From assembly GCA_019775845.1 (NCBI GenBank), contig JADQAV010000036.1, forward strand, positions 276,565-340,564: DNA of 64,000 bases, in the 5' to 3' direction. Of this stretch, positions 1-11,542 are shown piece after piece (position 1 is the first letter of the stretch; the number at the start of each line of letters is the position of its first letter). The position numbers and the translations under genes were made by a program. The notes beneath the pieces are model-generated. The model saw only the letters and a list, made by a program, of their open reading frames with translations. It ran no database searches and was not told the origin of the DNA. The DNA comes from Myrmaecium sp. VS I D KN 1. Taxonomy: Eukaryota > Ascomycota > Dothideomycetes > Valsariales > Valsariaceae.

Positions 1-2584
1 TCCAGACGCCGTCGACGCCTGCGGCAATCGGCCAGTCGCACGACATTAACGCTCCTCCAAGCGTTGGCAGCTCCGCGTCCAACCAGCCTCCTCCCGCGCA
101 GCAGCGCACCATGGTCATGCCCGACAGGATGCGATGGATCTATCGCGACCCTCAGGGTGTCACGCAAGGGCCATGGTCAGGACTGGAAATGCATGACTGG
201 TACAAGGCTGGATTCTTCTCACCGGAGCTGCTGGTCAAGAAGCTAGAAGACCCCGATTACGAGCCCCTCGCCCAGCTCATCCGCCGCATCGGCAATTCGC
301 GCGAGCCATTCCTCGTGCCTCAGATCGGTATCCCTCATGGAGCTCCCAACACCCAGCCCGGCACTACATGGCCTACTGCTGGCTTGACAAGCGGTCTGGG
401 ATCTTCTGCTGCGGCTCAGCCTCCATTTGCCGGCAGTTTCCCGAGCTTCGGCACCACCCTCACCGCCGAGCAGCAGAACGCACTGGAGAGGCGCAAGCAG
501 GAAGAACAGTACCTCATGGCTCGCCAGAAGGATTATCTTGCGCAGCAGCAGATCTTAGCCAAGCAAGGACATATCCTTCCCCAGCTCCACCACCACTCGA
601 GTGCGCATAGCCTCCACAGCCAACCAAGCTTTGGCAGTATCACTTCTCCGTCAACCTTCCAGCCTACACTGGGTCAGGGGCCTCTTCCAGGTGGCCCGGC
701 AGTGCCTGGTTTCTTTGACAACTCTTTCCGGCCAGCGCCTGTCCCTGGTCTCGGCCCTATTGGAGCAGTAGGTATGGATGTCGCTGCCATGAGAGAGGAG
801 GAGATCCCTGGACTCATGGAACGACTTAATCTCGGTCGCGGTGGGCAGCTTCCATTTGGCGGTGCACCTGCCCCCTTCGGACATCAGCAGCAGCCAGATT
901 CTAACGCGCACGCACAGCAAGTCGCAGCTATGCTCCAAGATCGCTCTCGTTTGCAGCGTGAACAAGCCGAGCACGATTCCGCGCAGCAGCGTTTGGGCCA
1001 AAGCGAGCAACAGCAGCAGGCGCAGGCATCGGCCGACCGTCTCCGCGAATTCCAGGAGCTGAAGGGCCAGGAACAGCCCTCGGCCATTGCGCCGCCTGGA
1101 GGCGTCATCGGGAAACCCTCCGGACCGACCACGAAGCCAACGGAAGAACAAAAGAGGCAGGCTGAGGAGATGAAGCGTGCGGAACCGCGCGAAGAAGCGG
1201 AGAGCCAGGCTGCTAAGAGCAAGCCAGCCGAGCCTTTGTCTTTGACAGAGCAGGTTCAGAAGGCTCAGTCGGCCAAGCAAGCCCCTGCACAGTCGCCATG
1301 GGCCAAGGTTGACCCCTCGCTTCCTCACCCTTTCCCTCCCCCGCAGTCTAGCTCCCCCCTCCCCGCTCCTGCTGCACAGCGGAAGCAGAACGTTGCTGAC
1401 ACTCTCAACGCCGAGTCTCGCTCCCGCTCTCAGACTCCTTCGGTTGAAACCCCCACCTCCATCGCGCCGTGGGCGAAAGAGCCAGTCGAGGCACCTAAGG
1501 GGCCTTCTCTGAAGGAGATCCAGGAGGCTGAGGCCAAGAAAGCTGCTCAGGCCGAAGCTGCTGCTGCTGCCGCGCGACGCGAGGCTATGGAGAAGGAACT
1601 GATGGCTCAAGCGGCTGCTCCGCCACCCGCCCCCGGTCTTCCTTCATCATCCACCTGGGCCAGCAACGCCTCTCCCGTCAACGCATCGGCCACTCCTTCC
1701 GCCTGGAACAAGGCTGCCGCCGCTGTCAAGACCCCCGGAACTCCGGTCAAGAAGACTCTACAGCAGATCCAGAAGGAAGAGGAATCCCGCAAGCTCCGTG
1801 CCGCTGCCGCTGCGGCTGCCTCCGCTGCTACCAACGCCACTGCCACTGCGTCGCCTGCTCCGACCACCATCCTTTCCTCTGGTAAGCGCTATGCCGACCT
1901 CGCGGGCAAGTCTAGCCCCGCCCCTTCTTCGACCGCCTCTCCCGCGGCCGGAGGTGCGTGGACTACGGTCGGCGCCAGCGGCAAGGTCAAGGCACCTGTC
2001 CCGCCTACCGGTCCGGCGGCGGGTACGCGGGCCGCTTCCAGCACCGCCACTCCCGTTGCCGCCACCGCCAAACCCAAACCGATCGTCACTCAGGCACCGA
2101 CGAAGCAGCAGCTTCAGGCTAACGCGCAGGAGGAGTTCAAGAAGTGGGCGATGAACGAGTTGAAGGGTGACTTGAACGCCGGGTTGAAGGGTAGGTCATG
2201 CTCGTACATCATTACACATTGCAGGAGACATCACTAACACCGCATCCAGTCGAGGACATCGTGTCCGGCCTGCTACAGTGCCCACCGGAGGCCGAGCTGC
2301 TGACCGAGGCCATCCACGGCGTCAGCCAGACGATCGACAGCCGTCACTTCGCGGAGGAGTTCTTGCGCCGCCGGAAGCTGGCGGACAAGGGCATCGTCGA
2401 CACGAGCAGCGCGGTGGGCAGCCCGGCGAGCGAGCGGCAGGGCGGTTGGAGCGAGGTGGCGAAGAAGGGCTCGGTGGGCAGCAGCGGGTTGAGCGGTGGC
2501 GCGGGTGGTCTGGCTGCGGGCGGACTGGGCGATGTTGGTTTCAAGGTCGTGGCGCCGAAGGGGAAGAGGGGAGGACGGAAGTAG
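1..2584 (+). CDS. GYF-domain protein (Smy2/GIGYF-like), 5' partial
   Basis: The reading frame is open from base 3, so the start lies outside the window; about 840 residues are visible. Exons are 1-2190 and 2250-2584. The 59-base intron starts GTAGGT and has CACTAAC before its CAG, and the join gives GLK-VEDIV. A GYF domain is encoded at about 120-290: W-x-Y, GPW, M-x2-W and GFF in place of the usual GYF. GYF domains bind proline-rich ligands, and fungal Smy2/Syh1 and animal GIGYF proteins link this to translation control and mRNA repression. The rest is low complexity: Gln-rich stretches, an Ala/Glu/Lys charged coiled-coil-like region (about 1480-1620) and Ala/Pro/Ser-rich segments. The conserved C-terminal part (VEDIVSGLLQ onward) and a Gly/Lys-rich end follow the intron. 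The domain call is firm; the exact orthology is inferred. Confidence 0.85.
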
Positions 2585-4290
2585 TGTGGTGGGCTATTAC
2601 TAGGGGACGTACTCTGGGTAACCTATTTTAGGGGCTTCGGATGGGGAGGGGGTTCTTTCTCTTGTCCTAACCATGTGGGGTTGTTTGGTTAGGATGGGAT
2701 GGGATAGGATGATTGAATGAAGCGATGTTGCTTGTGACTCCATTGTGGAAGAAGAGACGATTGCACGTGCCCATGCATGTGTTGTTGTTTCATTCCTTCT
2801 CTGCATTGCATCGGTTTGGGGGATGTTCACTAAAAAAACCTCAGCCTCGGGCATCGCTTTCCATCTAATCAGTTTGGATGCTCGCTCACTGATCGAAGCG
2901 ATGAAAGTAAAAAAAAGTTGTCGATATGGATGATTTTTCTCCCTTCCCGTCTTCCCCTTTCCCCTTGCCCTTTTTCCCTTGTCCTTTTCTGTCTCCTCCT
3001 GCAGGGTCCCACACCGCCGTTCCGCGGTGTTGGGCGAGGGCGAGGGCGAGGGCGCGCGCGTATGTGCCAGCGGCTTTCCCCGGGTTATTGTATGTAGTTG
3101 GTTGGTGCAATGTGCATGTGCGACGTGCGATGTGTGATGTGATGATCCCCCGCCGTGCTCGGGCGAGACCGGGGAATGGATAGAGTTTACCTACTTGATG
3201 GAGGATGTTTTTACTATATTTATATTAAGTATAGGAGGATAGGGGGAGGGATTGATATGCGGTACAGACGGGTGGTGTTTATTTTGCTGGTTACCTACTG
3301 GTACTCAACGTATGTAGGTACTGTATATATGTAAGTTAATTGAGTACCGTTCTTATTTACCTGGTGGTATATGGTTATGACTGTGGTCCTAGGTGCTAGG
3401 CAGCATACTTGGTAAGATCCACAGCTACTGCCTGACTTCATGAAAAATCTTACTGTGCCGTGAGTTGAATAGGTGCCTTGCGTGAGTCAGCTCGTTTCTG
3501 CCTGCAGTGCTGCCTTGTCCTTTTCTGCCTGCAGCATCCCCATCACCGCCATGGCCCTTCTACCTACAGTACTAACCTTACCCACCAGGTAATCCTCCCC
3601 AGCCATCATGTGCTGAGGCAGCACAGCCCAGCTCAGCTCCTCTCTCCATGCATATCCGGGTGTGACTGGCCACGCCTGCTGCTCGCCTCCATTAAACCAT
3701 AAAAGCCGTCCACGTCGCCTCCCGACCTCTCCTCCCTCGTTACACACTCCCGCTCTGTCATCCGCTGACCTCCGGGATAACCCGACTCTCTCTCACTCAC
3801 GTCCACCAAACTTCACTTGCCTGTCTTTTTTGCGTACCTGATCGGCCCCGGTCCATCCATTCACTTCCTTCCATTTCGCCCTGCCCGATCGCTACCGGCA
3901 CCCAACCAACCGAGCCAACGATACCGCATCCCCGCTGCTCGCCCTGCCGGCTTTTCCTCCGCCTGCTTGGCTTGATCCACTCGTTCAAACGCTCGGCGCA
4001 GTCGTCACCCTCTGTCACCCTCGTCGAAACTTCATTTGCTGTCCCTCTGCTTGCTGCACGCGGACCGCAGGGTTTGTCGAGCCATTGGGCAGTGACGTTG
4101 GCCAACAGGACCACTACGGCCCGTCCACCTGACCATAGCCATACAATATCAAGCACCGTGGCAAGCCCTTGCACCTCAACGCTTCCACCCAACAGGCGCG
4201 TCCCGAGTTTGTCTTACCGGACTTAGCCCAGGCTCCCCATCTTCGTTGTTCTTCTCGCCCTCTGCTCTGACGTGCCGTATCTCTGCGTTC
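2585..4290. other. gene-free stretch, 3' of GYF gene and 5' of AAA ATPase gene
   Basis: No convincing coding sequence. It holds a pyrimidine-rich block (about 2940-3000), a GGCGAG hexamer run (about 3034-3056), and a TACCTACT/GTAGGTA-type AT-richer segment at 3185-3360 with a 9-bp inverted repeat (3300-3308 against 3340-3348). A C/T-rich region from 3500 to 4290 is probably the promoter and leader of the downstream gene. Confidence 0.6.
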
Positions 4291-7200
4291 ATGAACGGGC
4301 ATCCTGCATCATCCGCGAACATCTCTCCTTCTTCATCCCTCAAAGGCGCATCCAGTGCTGCATTATTCGAACCGCATCAGGAGCGCAACATCGACGTTAA
4401 CGGAGCGAGCTTGCGGAAGCCTGCCGCGATGCCAGACCCCAACGCACACGACGATCCGTGCGGGGCGAGCGGCTGCCCGGGTGAAACCAAGGCCGCGACC
4501 ATGGATAACGCTCGCGGAGACGCGGTCACGCTCGATGAGAAGGTGGACCTGAAGCAGTCGAACGAGCCAAAGTCCGGATGCGCGCCGGGTGCCGCGGCGG
4601 AAAAGCCTGGAGCGGACGAGGCTGCTCCCACGGACGAGGTGGCGAAGCCAGCTTCAAAGAAGAAGAAGGGAAAACATGCCGGCAAAAAGAGCAAGATAGG
4701 TCGAGGCAAGGAACAGCCTCGTCATTCAGGCTCTCACAAAAAGAGGCACACTACGCATGCCAAGAAGTCCGCCTATGAGTCCTCGTCTTCTTCTAACAGC
4801 GAAGCGAGTAGCTCTGCATCTGAATCGAGCGACTCGTCTTCCAGCTCCTCCAGCGAGGACGAGAAGCGGAAGAAGAAGAGGTCGAAGCGCAGGATGTCTA
4901 TGCGGTCTGGTCACAGTGGTAAGAGGAAGTACAATGACGACAGCGACTCCCTTTCTTCAAGTTCGGAATCCGATTCCGACTCCGACTCCTCCAGTAGCTC
5001 TGGATACCACGAGTATCGTCGTCGCAAGGCCCGCAGGTCAAGGAGAAAGTCGCATAGGTCATCGGCGTCGCTGCCTCCCCCGCCGCCGCCGCCGCCGCCG
5101 CCTCCCCCTCCGGCGGACGGTCTGGGCTTGGAAGCCGTGGACGGCGTCGACGTTGAGCAGCCGGATATTGGCACCGTCCAAGATCAGGTCATGGGATTGC
5201 AGAAGCAGTTGAAGCAGTTCATGCATCTCCGAGACGCCACAGCCGTCAAGAAGCAGAAGCCCCCGCACCGCGCGAGCAAGCTCGCCTACAAGCGGGTGGA
5301 CCAGCTCTGGGACAACAGTCTCCATTCCTATCGACTGTCGGAGAGCGCGGAGAATGGCGTGAATGAATTCGACCAGTACTTGTTCATGGTCCAGAGGAAG
5401 TTCGATTGGGAGAATAAGTATACAAATACGGTGGTGAATATCAAGAGTAAGCTGATCCGGGATGGATTAGCGGAGGTGATGAAGAATGTTAAGAGCGTGT
5501 CGCTGGTGGAGGACGAGCCTACGGTGAGTGTTGGCACCCACGACTGTGGACATGGGCATGTACTAACGGTATCTGTAGTTGGACCCGAATACACTGTTCA
5601 TGTATCTGGAGGATATCCGCACCTTCTACAAGAAGACGCTGAAAACCAGGATCAAGAAGGAGAGGAAGAGAAAGCTGAAGAGGAAGCTGACTCTCCAGCG
5701 CAAGCATTGCCGGATCCTGGTCGAGTATCTGGACGAGGACTACGATGAGACGAAGAAGACGCTGTTCCCCATGCTCAAAGCCGGAAACGTCACCTTCGAT
5801 CTTCTCTGGGCGCTCTACAAGCCTGGCACGATCGCCTACACTGCCACCTACGGATCGGCCGACGAGCCTCGCGCTTTCATCGTCGACAACGTCTACAAGG
5901 AGTCGTCCTTCATCCACGGCGAGTGGTACGTGGTTGAGGGGAGATACCTCGAATACGACGGTAAGAACTTTGGACTCGGCGACTTCGAAGTGAACATCGA
6001 GTCTTTCAAAGGCCCTCGCAAGATCACCAATCTCGCCACGTATCCAATCGAATATCATCGAGATCCGCAGGGACTGAAGGAGCGCCTCATCGAACGCGGC
6101 AAGAAGTTTGTCTCCTTGCAAGGGATGAACTACCGCTTCATGGAGGGCCTCGCGTTCCAGAAAAAGAAGAAGTCGGTCAGCAAGGTCAATATAAAGGGCC
6201 GGGTGATGATTGATCCGGCGACGTTCCGGCGTATCCTTCCCAACTACCAGATCTCCGTCGTCAAGAGCAAAGACCGTTACGAAGAGGTCTCCGATGAGGA
6301 CGATTCTAGCTGCTCCTCATGCTGTGCCAGTGAGTCCGGTGCCTCCGACTCCGGTCTTGCCCCGTTGCCGGGCCTCACCGACGATGGATCCTCGAACGAC
6401 CCTCGAACGACATGGCGTATCTATTTTGATCGCAAGGACAAAGCACACATCGTCCAGATCGAGTACGACCCGCTCACAGGCAAAGAGATCCGCCCGCAGA
6501 AGGCTCTCGAGCCGCTTTCCGGCCCCGACGCCTCGTCGGCGAGCACCGCCGCCGATACGTCCACCAACCCGAAGCGGAAGCCGCACGAGTTCAGCACGCT
6601 GGAGCTGCTCATCGCCTCGCCCGTCGTGCTGGGCTTCTCCTTCTCCGACAAGTACTGGCTCGAGTTCTCGCTGTCGGGCATCCAGGAGATCAGCTGGAAC
6701 GATGAGGCGTTCCACTCGCTCGTCATGCCCCCGGCCAAGAAGAGCCTGATCAAGGCGCAGGTCAGCGCGCACAAGTTCCACGGCGCGCAGACGATCGACG
6801 ACGTGGTGCAAGGGAAAGGGCGGGGGCTGGTCTTCGTGCTGCACGGGCCGCCGGGAGTGGGCAAGACGCTGACGGCGGAGGGGATCGCGGAGTACCTCCG
6901 CTGCCCGCTGTACGCGGTCAGCGCGGGCGAGCTGGGGACGGAGCCGGGCCGGCTGGAGGCGGAGCTGCAGAAGATCATGGACGTGGCGCACACGTGGGGC
7001 GCGATCGTCCTGCTGGATGAGGCGGACGTCTTCCTCGAGCGCCGCGAGATCCAGGACCTTCATCGGAACGCGCTGGTGAGCGTGTTTCTGCGCTTGCTGG
7101 AGTACTTCATGGGCATCCTCTTCCTCACGACGAATCGGGTGGAGAGCTTCGATCAGGCGTTTCAGTCCCGCATCCAGATGGGCGTTAAGTATGAGCCGCT

Positions 7201-7614
7201 GGATGCGGCGGCGAAGCGGAAGGTCTGGCGCGCGTACGTCGAGCGCGTGCGGGAGAAGGAGGAGGAGACGAAGGTCGAGGGTGTGGAGGCTCTGCCGATG
7301 AAGCCGTTTACGGATAAGGACTTTGAGGAGCTGAGTCGGCGGGATTTGAACGGTCGGCAGGTATGCAGCTTTTTTCCCTTTTCCTTCTTCTTCTTTTCCT
7401 TTCTCTTGCTTTTCTGTGTGGAGCCCTCAGTTCGTCAGCTAACGTCCTTTTTTAGATCAAGAACGCGGTCAAGTGCGCGCAGAACCTGGCACTCGACCAG
7501 GGCGAGCCGTTCGGCATGCGGCATATCCGGCAGTACCTTGAGGTCGCGGAGGACTTTGATCGTGATCTCCGTGGCGGCACCGGGTATGAGGAGGCGATGC
7601 GGAGTTATACGTAG
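4291..7614 (+). CDS. AAA+ ATPase, fungal type with Ser/Lys-rich N-terminus
   Basis: Exons are 4291-5523, 5579-7360 and 7456-7614, giving 1057 residues. Intron 1 (55 bases) has GTGAGT and TACTAAC; intron 2 (95 bases) is T-rich. The ATG at 4291 is the first in frame. Residues 1-290 are low complexity: acidic/Lys-rich, then long Ser runs alternating with KRKKKR-type basic patches, then a polyproline run near residue 260. The middle (around residue 484, LWALYKPGT) looks like the conserved domain usually found N-terminal to the ATPase in fungal proteins of this class (DUF7025 type). The AAA core has Walker A GPPGVGKT (about residue 833), Walker B IVLLDEADVF (about 886), and a sensor-like LTTNR followed by FDQAFQSRI. 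The fold as a P-loop ATPase is certain; substrate and location are unknown. The Ser/Arg/Lys N-terminus suggests a nuclear or RNA-associated role, but that is inference. Confidence 0.85.
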
Positions 7615-8528
7615 AACGGAACGAGGGCTGGGAGGGTTTTCCGGTGGGAGGAACGGGCGTTGCTGATCTATCCGTAATCTCTCCTCTCATTCTTTGTGTA
7701 GATTTTTCTGCTATCTCCTTTTTTTCCTGGTCTGTTAGGTTTGCTTTCTTTTCTTTGAGATTTTGGGGCAGATCGGCAAAACGGCTTGCGGATGGGAGCT
7801 ATGAAAATGATTTTCTTCCTGCGGGGTGGGGATGTAGGTTATGAAATGGGATGGGATATAGGGATGGGAAGGGGTATTTAGGGTTACTTTCTACTCTACT
7901 CAGCTCACTCATATATAACAGGATCTCTCTGCTACCCTACGCATTGAAATTTAGGGTGATCTGCGAAATATGTTCTTGCTTGCATGGGTTGTTTTCTGAT
8001 GGTGGTGGTGCAGGTGGTGGTAAGGTAGATCTTTGCGGGGGTGGGCCGTGCAAGTTCGCTGGTTTGGCGCTACCTTCACTTTCGGAATGGCGCCCGCCGC
8101 CAGTCCAGTCGCTGCCGATCCACCCCGGCCTGGAATGACGTCCGTCCGTCGGGGGTGCCGTGAGTGAGCGTCTGGAGCTACTTTGTACCCTACTGGACTC
8201 CGTACTAACCTACTTCACTTCACTACACTCCACCACCTGCACCACCAAAACGATCACGATCACGATCACGACCACGGCGTGGGATACAGGATCTACGCAG
8301 TTTTCCGTCCTGGTTTGCTTGCCTTGTCTTGTCCTGCTCTGTTTGAATCAGGAGACAGACAGCGTGACGTCTACCGACTACAACTACAACCCCCACTACT
8401 ACTGGCGGAATTCGAAATCTTGCGGACGATTGCCCTTCGTGCTGTCCTCTCCCGTCCCTGAGACACTCGCATGCTGCGCGTCGCATTGATCGAGCAGGAT
8501 TGAAAAGGAGAAGATAAAAAGTGGAGTG
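7615..8528. other. gene-free stretch upstream of the PTEN-type gene
   Basis: This contains the 3' end of the AAA ATPase gene and the promoter/leader of the phosphatase gene. A short CGATCA repeat (about 8251-8270) lies in the probable leader. The short open frames here show no recognisable protein. Confidence 0.6.
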
Positions 8529-10599
8529 ATGGTGCGTTTTTACCCTACCTTAGACCGGGGAGGGGATTACTCTGACATTCTCCCCTCTTTCGCCCTGTAT
8601 AGGCCTCCCTGCTCCGACAGATCGTGGCGAGTCCGCGGTCACGACATCCGGAGGCGGGATTGGACCTGTGCTACGTGACGGACGAGAGTGAGTGTGCACC
8701 TCCGCGAACGAAGGGGAACCAGCGAGGAACTGACGAAGAGGGCCAGTCATCGCGACCTCCGGCCCCTCGGCCACGTACCCGAGCCGGGCGTACCGGAACC
8801 CGCTCCCGGCGCTGCTGCGCTTCCTCGACGGCAAGCACGGGCCGGACAACTGGGCCATCTGGGAGTTCCGGGCGGAGGGGACGGGCTACCCGGACGCGGC
8901 GGTCGGCCACCGCATCTGGCACTTCCCCTGGCCCGACCACCACCCCCCGCCTTTCGCGCTCGTGCCGGGGATCGTGGGCAGCATGCGAAACTGGATCCGC
9001 GACGGCGTGCGGGCGCCGGGCGAGCTGGTCGAGCGGGAGCGGAGGGGTGAGAAGGGGGACGAGCGCAGAGGGGAGGAGGGCAAGCGGGTGATTGTGGTGC
9101 ATTGTAAGGCGGGCAAGGGCCGCAGTGGCACGGCGAGCTGTGCGTATTTGGTGTCGGAGTGCGGATGGTCGCTGGAGGACGCCCTGCGCCGGTTCACGGA
9201 GCGGCGGATGCGGCCTGGCTTTGGGGCTGGCGTGAGCATCCCCTCCCAGTTGCGTTATCTGCGGTACGTGGATCGATGGGTCCGGACTGGGAAGGTGTAC
9301 GTGGAGCGCCGGGTGGCGGTGACGGAGATCCAGTGCTGGGGCGTGCGGGACGGGGTGAAGATCTCCGTCGAGGGCTTCGCCGACAACGGACGCCGGATCC
9401 AGACGGTGTGGCGGGCAGCGGAGGAGGATATGGAGGTCGTGGGCGGCCGGCTGGGCAAGAGCGGCCTCGCGGACGTGGTCGCGCAGGTGATGGGTCGGGA
9501 GAAGGAGGCCAAGGGCAAGGGTAAGACACGCCGTCGTCACCGTCTACGGGCTTGCGTGGTCCGCCGCAGGTCCTCTTCCTCCTCCTCATCATCATTGTCA
9601 TCGTCATCTTCGCCCCGAGCTGACCGCTCCCTCACAGCGCCTGCGACTACCTCAAATCCCAACGCATCTGCCAGCGGAGGCGGCAGCAGCGGTGTTGCGG
9701 ACGACTCCGGCGACCCCGAAGGTGCCACCGATTCCGCCACCGGCTCCCCTAAAGCGCCGGACTCGGGCTACGCCACCCCGACGCGGTACCCATCCACCCC
9801 TCCGGACGAGAGCAGCCCTGCCTTCCCGCCCTCTTCTTCGTCTGCCGCCGACTCGGAACCGCGAGCGTCGACGGCCGACATCATCTACCGACCCCGCCAG
9901 CCCTGCATCCTTGAGACTAACGACATCAACATCGACGTCGAGCGCCGGAACAAGGCCGCGTACGGACTGACGATGGTCACGGCGGTGGCGCACGTCTGGT
10001 TTAACACGTTCTTCGAAGGCGGCAGTGGCGACGGCGGTAGCAGCGATGCCGCGTCGCCGCCGCCATCCCTCGGCGCCTCTGAGGGCACCTTCGACATCGC
10101 TTGGGAAGCCATGGACGGCATCAAGGGCAGCTCGCGCAAGGGCACCAAGGCCTTCGACCGCATGCGCGTCCGCTGGACCGTCGTCGCCCAAGGGCCCGCC
10201 GTCCGCGAACCCCCGCCGGAAGAGCAGCAGCCCACTATCGGTCGTGACGCCGCCGACTGGCGTCAGACGCCCGCCGAGCTTGCTCAAGCGGGCGCTTTGG
10301 GGGAGAAGGATCTCGGGTTGCGACGGGCGAGCCCGCCGGCGCTGCCGCCGCGTCCGGGAGCTGCGGTGGGACAGGCGGGGCAGATGGTTGTGGGGGGTGG
10401 GGCTGCAGAGGGGGATGGGGGGGATGAGAGGGTGCGGGAGAGGGTGCGCAGGCAGAGTTTGGCGGAGGTCGAGGCGGAGCTTGTTGGTGTGAGGAGTGAT
10501 GTTTCTGGGGCGGTTGTGGAGGGGGGTGAGGAGGATGTAGTTGTGGAGGAGGGGGTGGTGGAGGGGTTGGGGGATGAGATCAGGAGGAGTGGGGTGTAG
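8529..10599 (+). CDS. tep1: PTEN-type phosphoinositide 3-phosphatase
   Basis: Exons are 8529-8531 (only the ATG), 8603-8687 and 8747-10599, giving 646 residues. The first join reads M-ASLLRQIVASP and the second YVTDE-IIATSG, both matching the family N-terminus. The phosphatase loop HCKAGKGRSG, with Cys at about residue 149, keeps both lysines of the PTEN P-loop; human PTEN has Thr where this has Ser. This supports dephosphorylation of PtdIns(3,4,5)P3 or related lipids at the membrane. The C-terminal half is poorly conserved and rich in Ser, Pro and Gly. A likely third intron at 9521-9637 (GTAAGA, CTGAC branch, CTCACAG) is 117 bases, in frame and stop-free. Splicing it removes an Arg/Ser-rich insert and leaves 607 residues. 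Enzyme identity is strong; the ends of the variable region are less certain. Confidence 0.88.
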
Positions 10600-11542
10600 G
10601 GGGCTTTGGGGCGTGTTGTTCTTCTTCTTCTAACTCTTATATCTTCTGTCTTCTTTTCTTTCGGGAGGAGGAGGCCTTCCGCGGCACTTACACCTTTGTT
10701 TTTCTTACGTCTGCTTCGCTGTAAGGATGGTGTAGGAGGTCGGAGCGAGGCAAAATAACATCAGCACGTTCTATATAGGTATACGTAGGATAGCATGCAT
10801 TCGTCGCGTTGGGGTGGTCGAGGCTGTGTCATGTCATTTTCTGAGGTATCTCGTACCTTTGACATCTACATATTGTTTAAATACTTCTCGTCCGACGGTC
10901 GGCGGCATCGCCTCCTTTTGCTTGTCGGTATTTGTGTACCGGTGCTGAGCATTGGGCTGGTGAGTGTGCGTTTGCAAAGAATCAGGATGAGGATGAGGGT
11001 CTTGGGAAGGGGGAAGGGGGAAGGGGAAGGGGGCTGTTGAAGACGTTGTATAGAGATAACATGCATGGCACATGTCATCTGGAAAGAAACCATCATTCCC
11101 CTCGTCCTAAAAAAGGAAAAAAAGAAAAAGAGTATGTAAAGATAGATATAGAGAAATGAACTCCCCGCTTTCAAATTCATCTTCTTTCCACGTAGATAGA
11201 TAGTTGATGAAGTGAACCTTAGCTCCCCCAATGCCCAAATTAAAAACCCCATCTCTTCTCTTCTATCTCCATTCATTCACATTCACATCCTCTTTTTGAT
11301 GCTCCCTTGCTTCCATAAGCCAGCCGAGAGCACACGCCCTCTCCACTTCATCCCAGCCATCAAAACCGGATCTGAAGACGCATAAACCCCAAAGAAGAAA
11401 CGAAACACACAAACAAAACGCCCCGCCTCCTCATCCCCATCTCAGCAAAAGTAGCCAGAGAATAGTGTAGAATAGAAATATTGAATTTTGATTGTTCCCT
11501 CTCCCGTATCAAAAAATCCCGTTCCCGCCTCGATCTTCAATC
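10600..11542. other. gene-free stretch between convergent genes
   Basis: This lies between the 3' ends of the phosphatase gene and the La gene. It has T-rich and A/G-rich low-complexity sequence consistent with two 3' untranslated regions. No RNA gene or conserved open frame is visible. Confidence 0.6.

Noticed and set aside
651-1610. 319-codon open frame on the minus strand
   Set aside because: Antisense to the GYF-domain gene; composition is a by-product of Gln/Ala/Pro codons on the other strand and no family features are seen.
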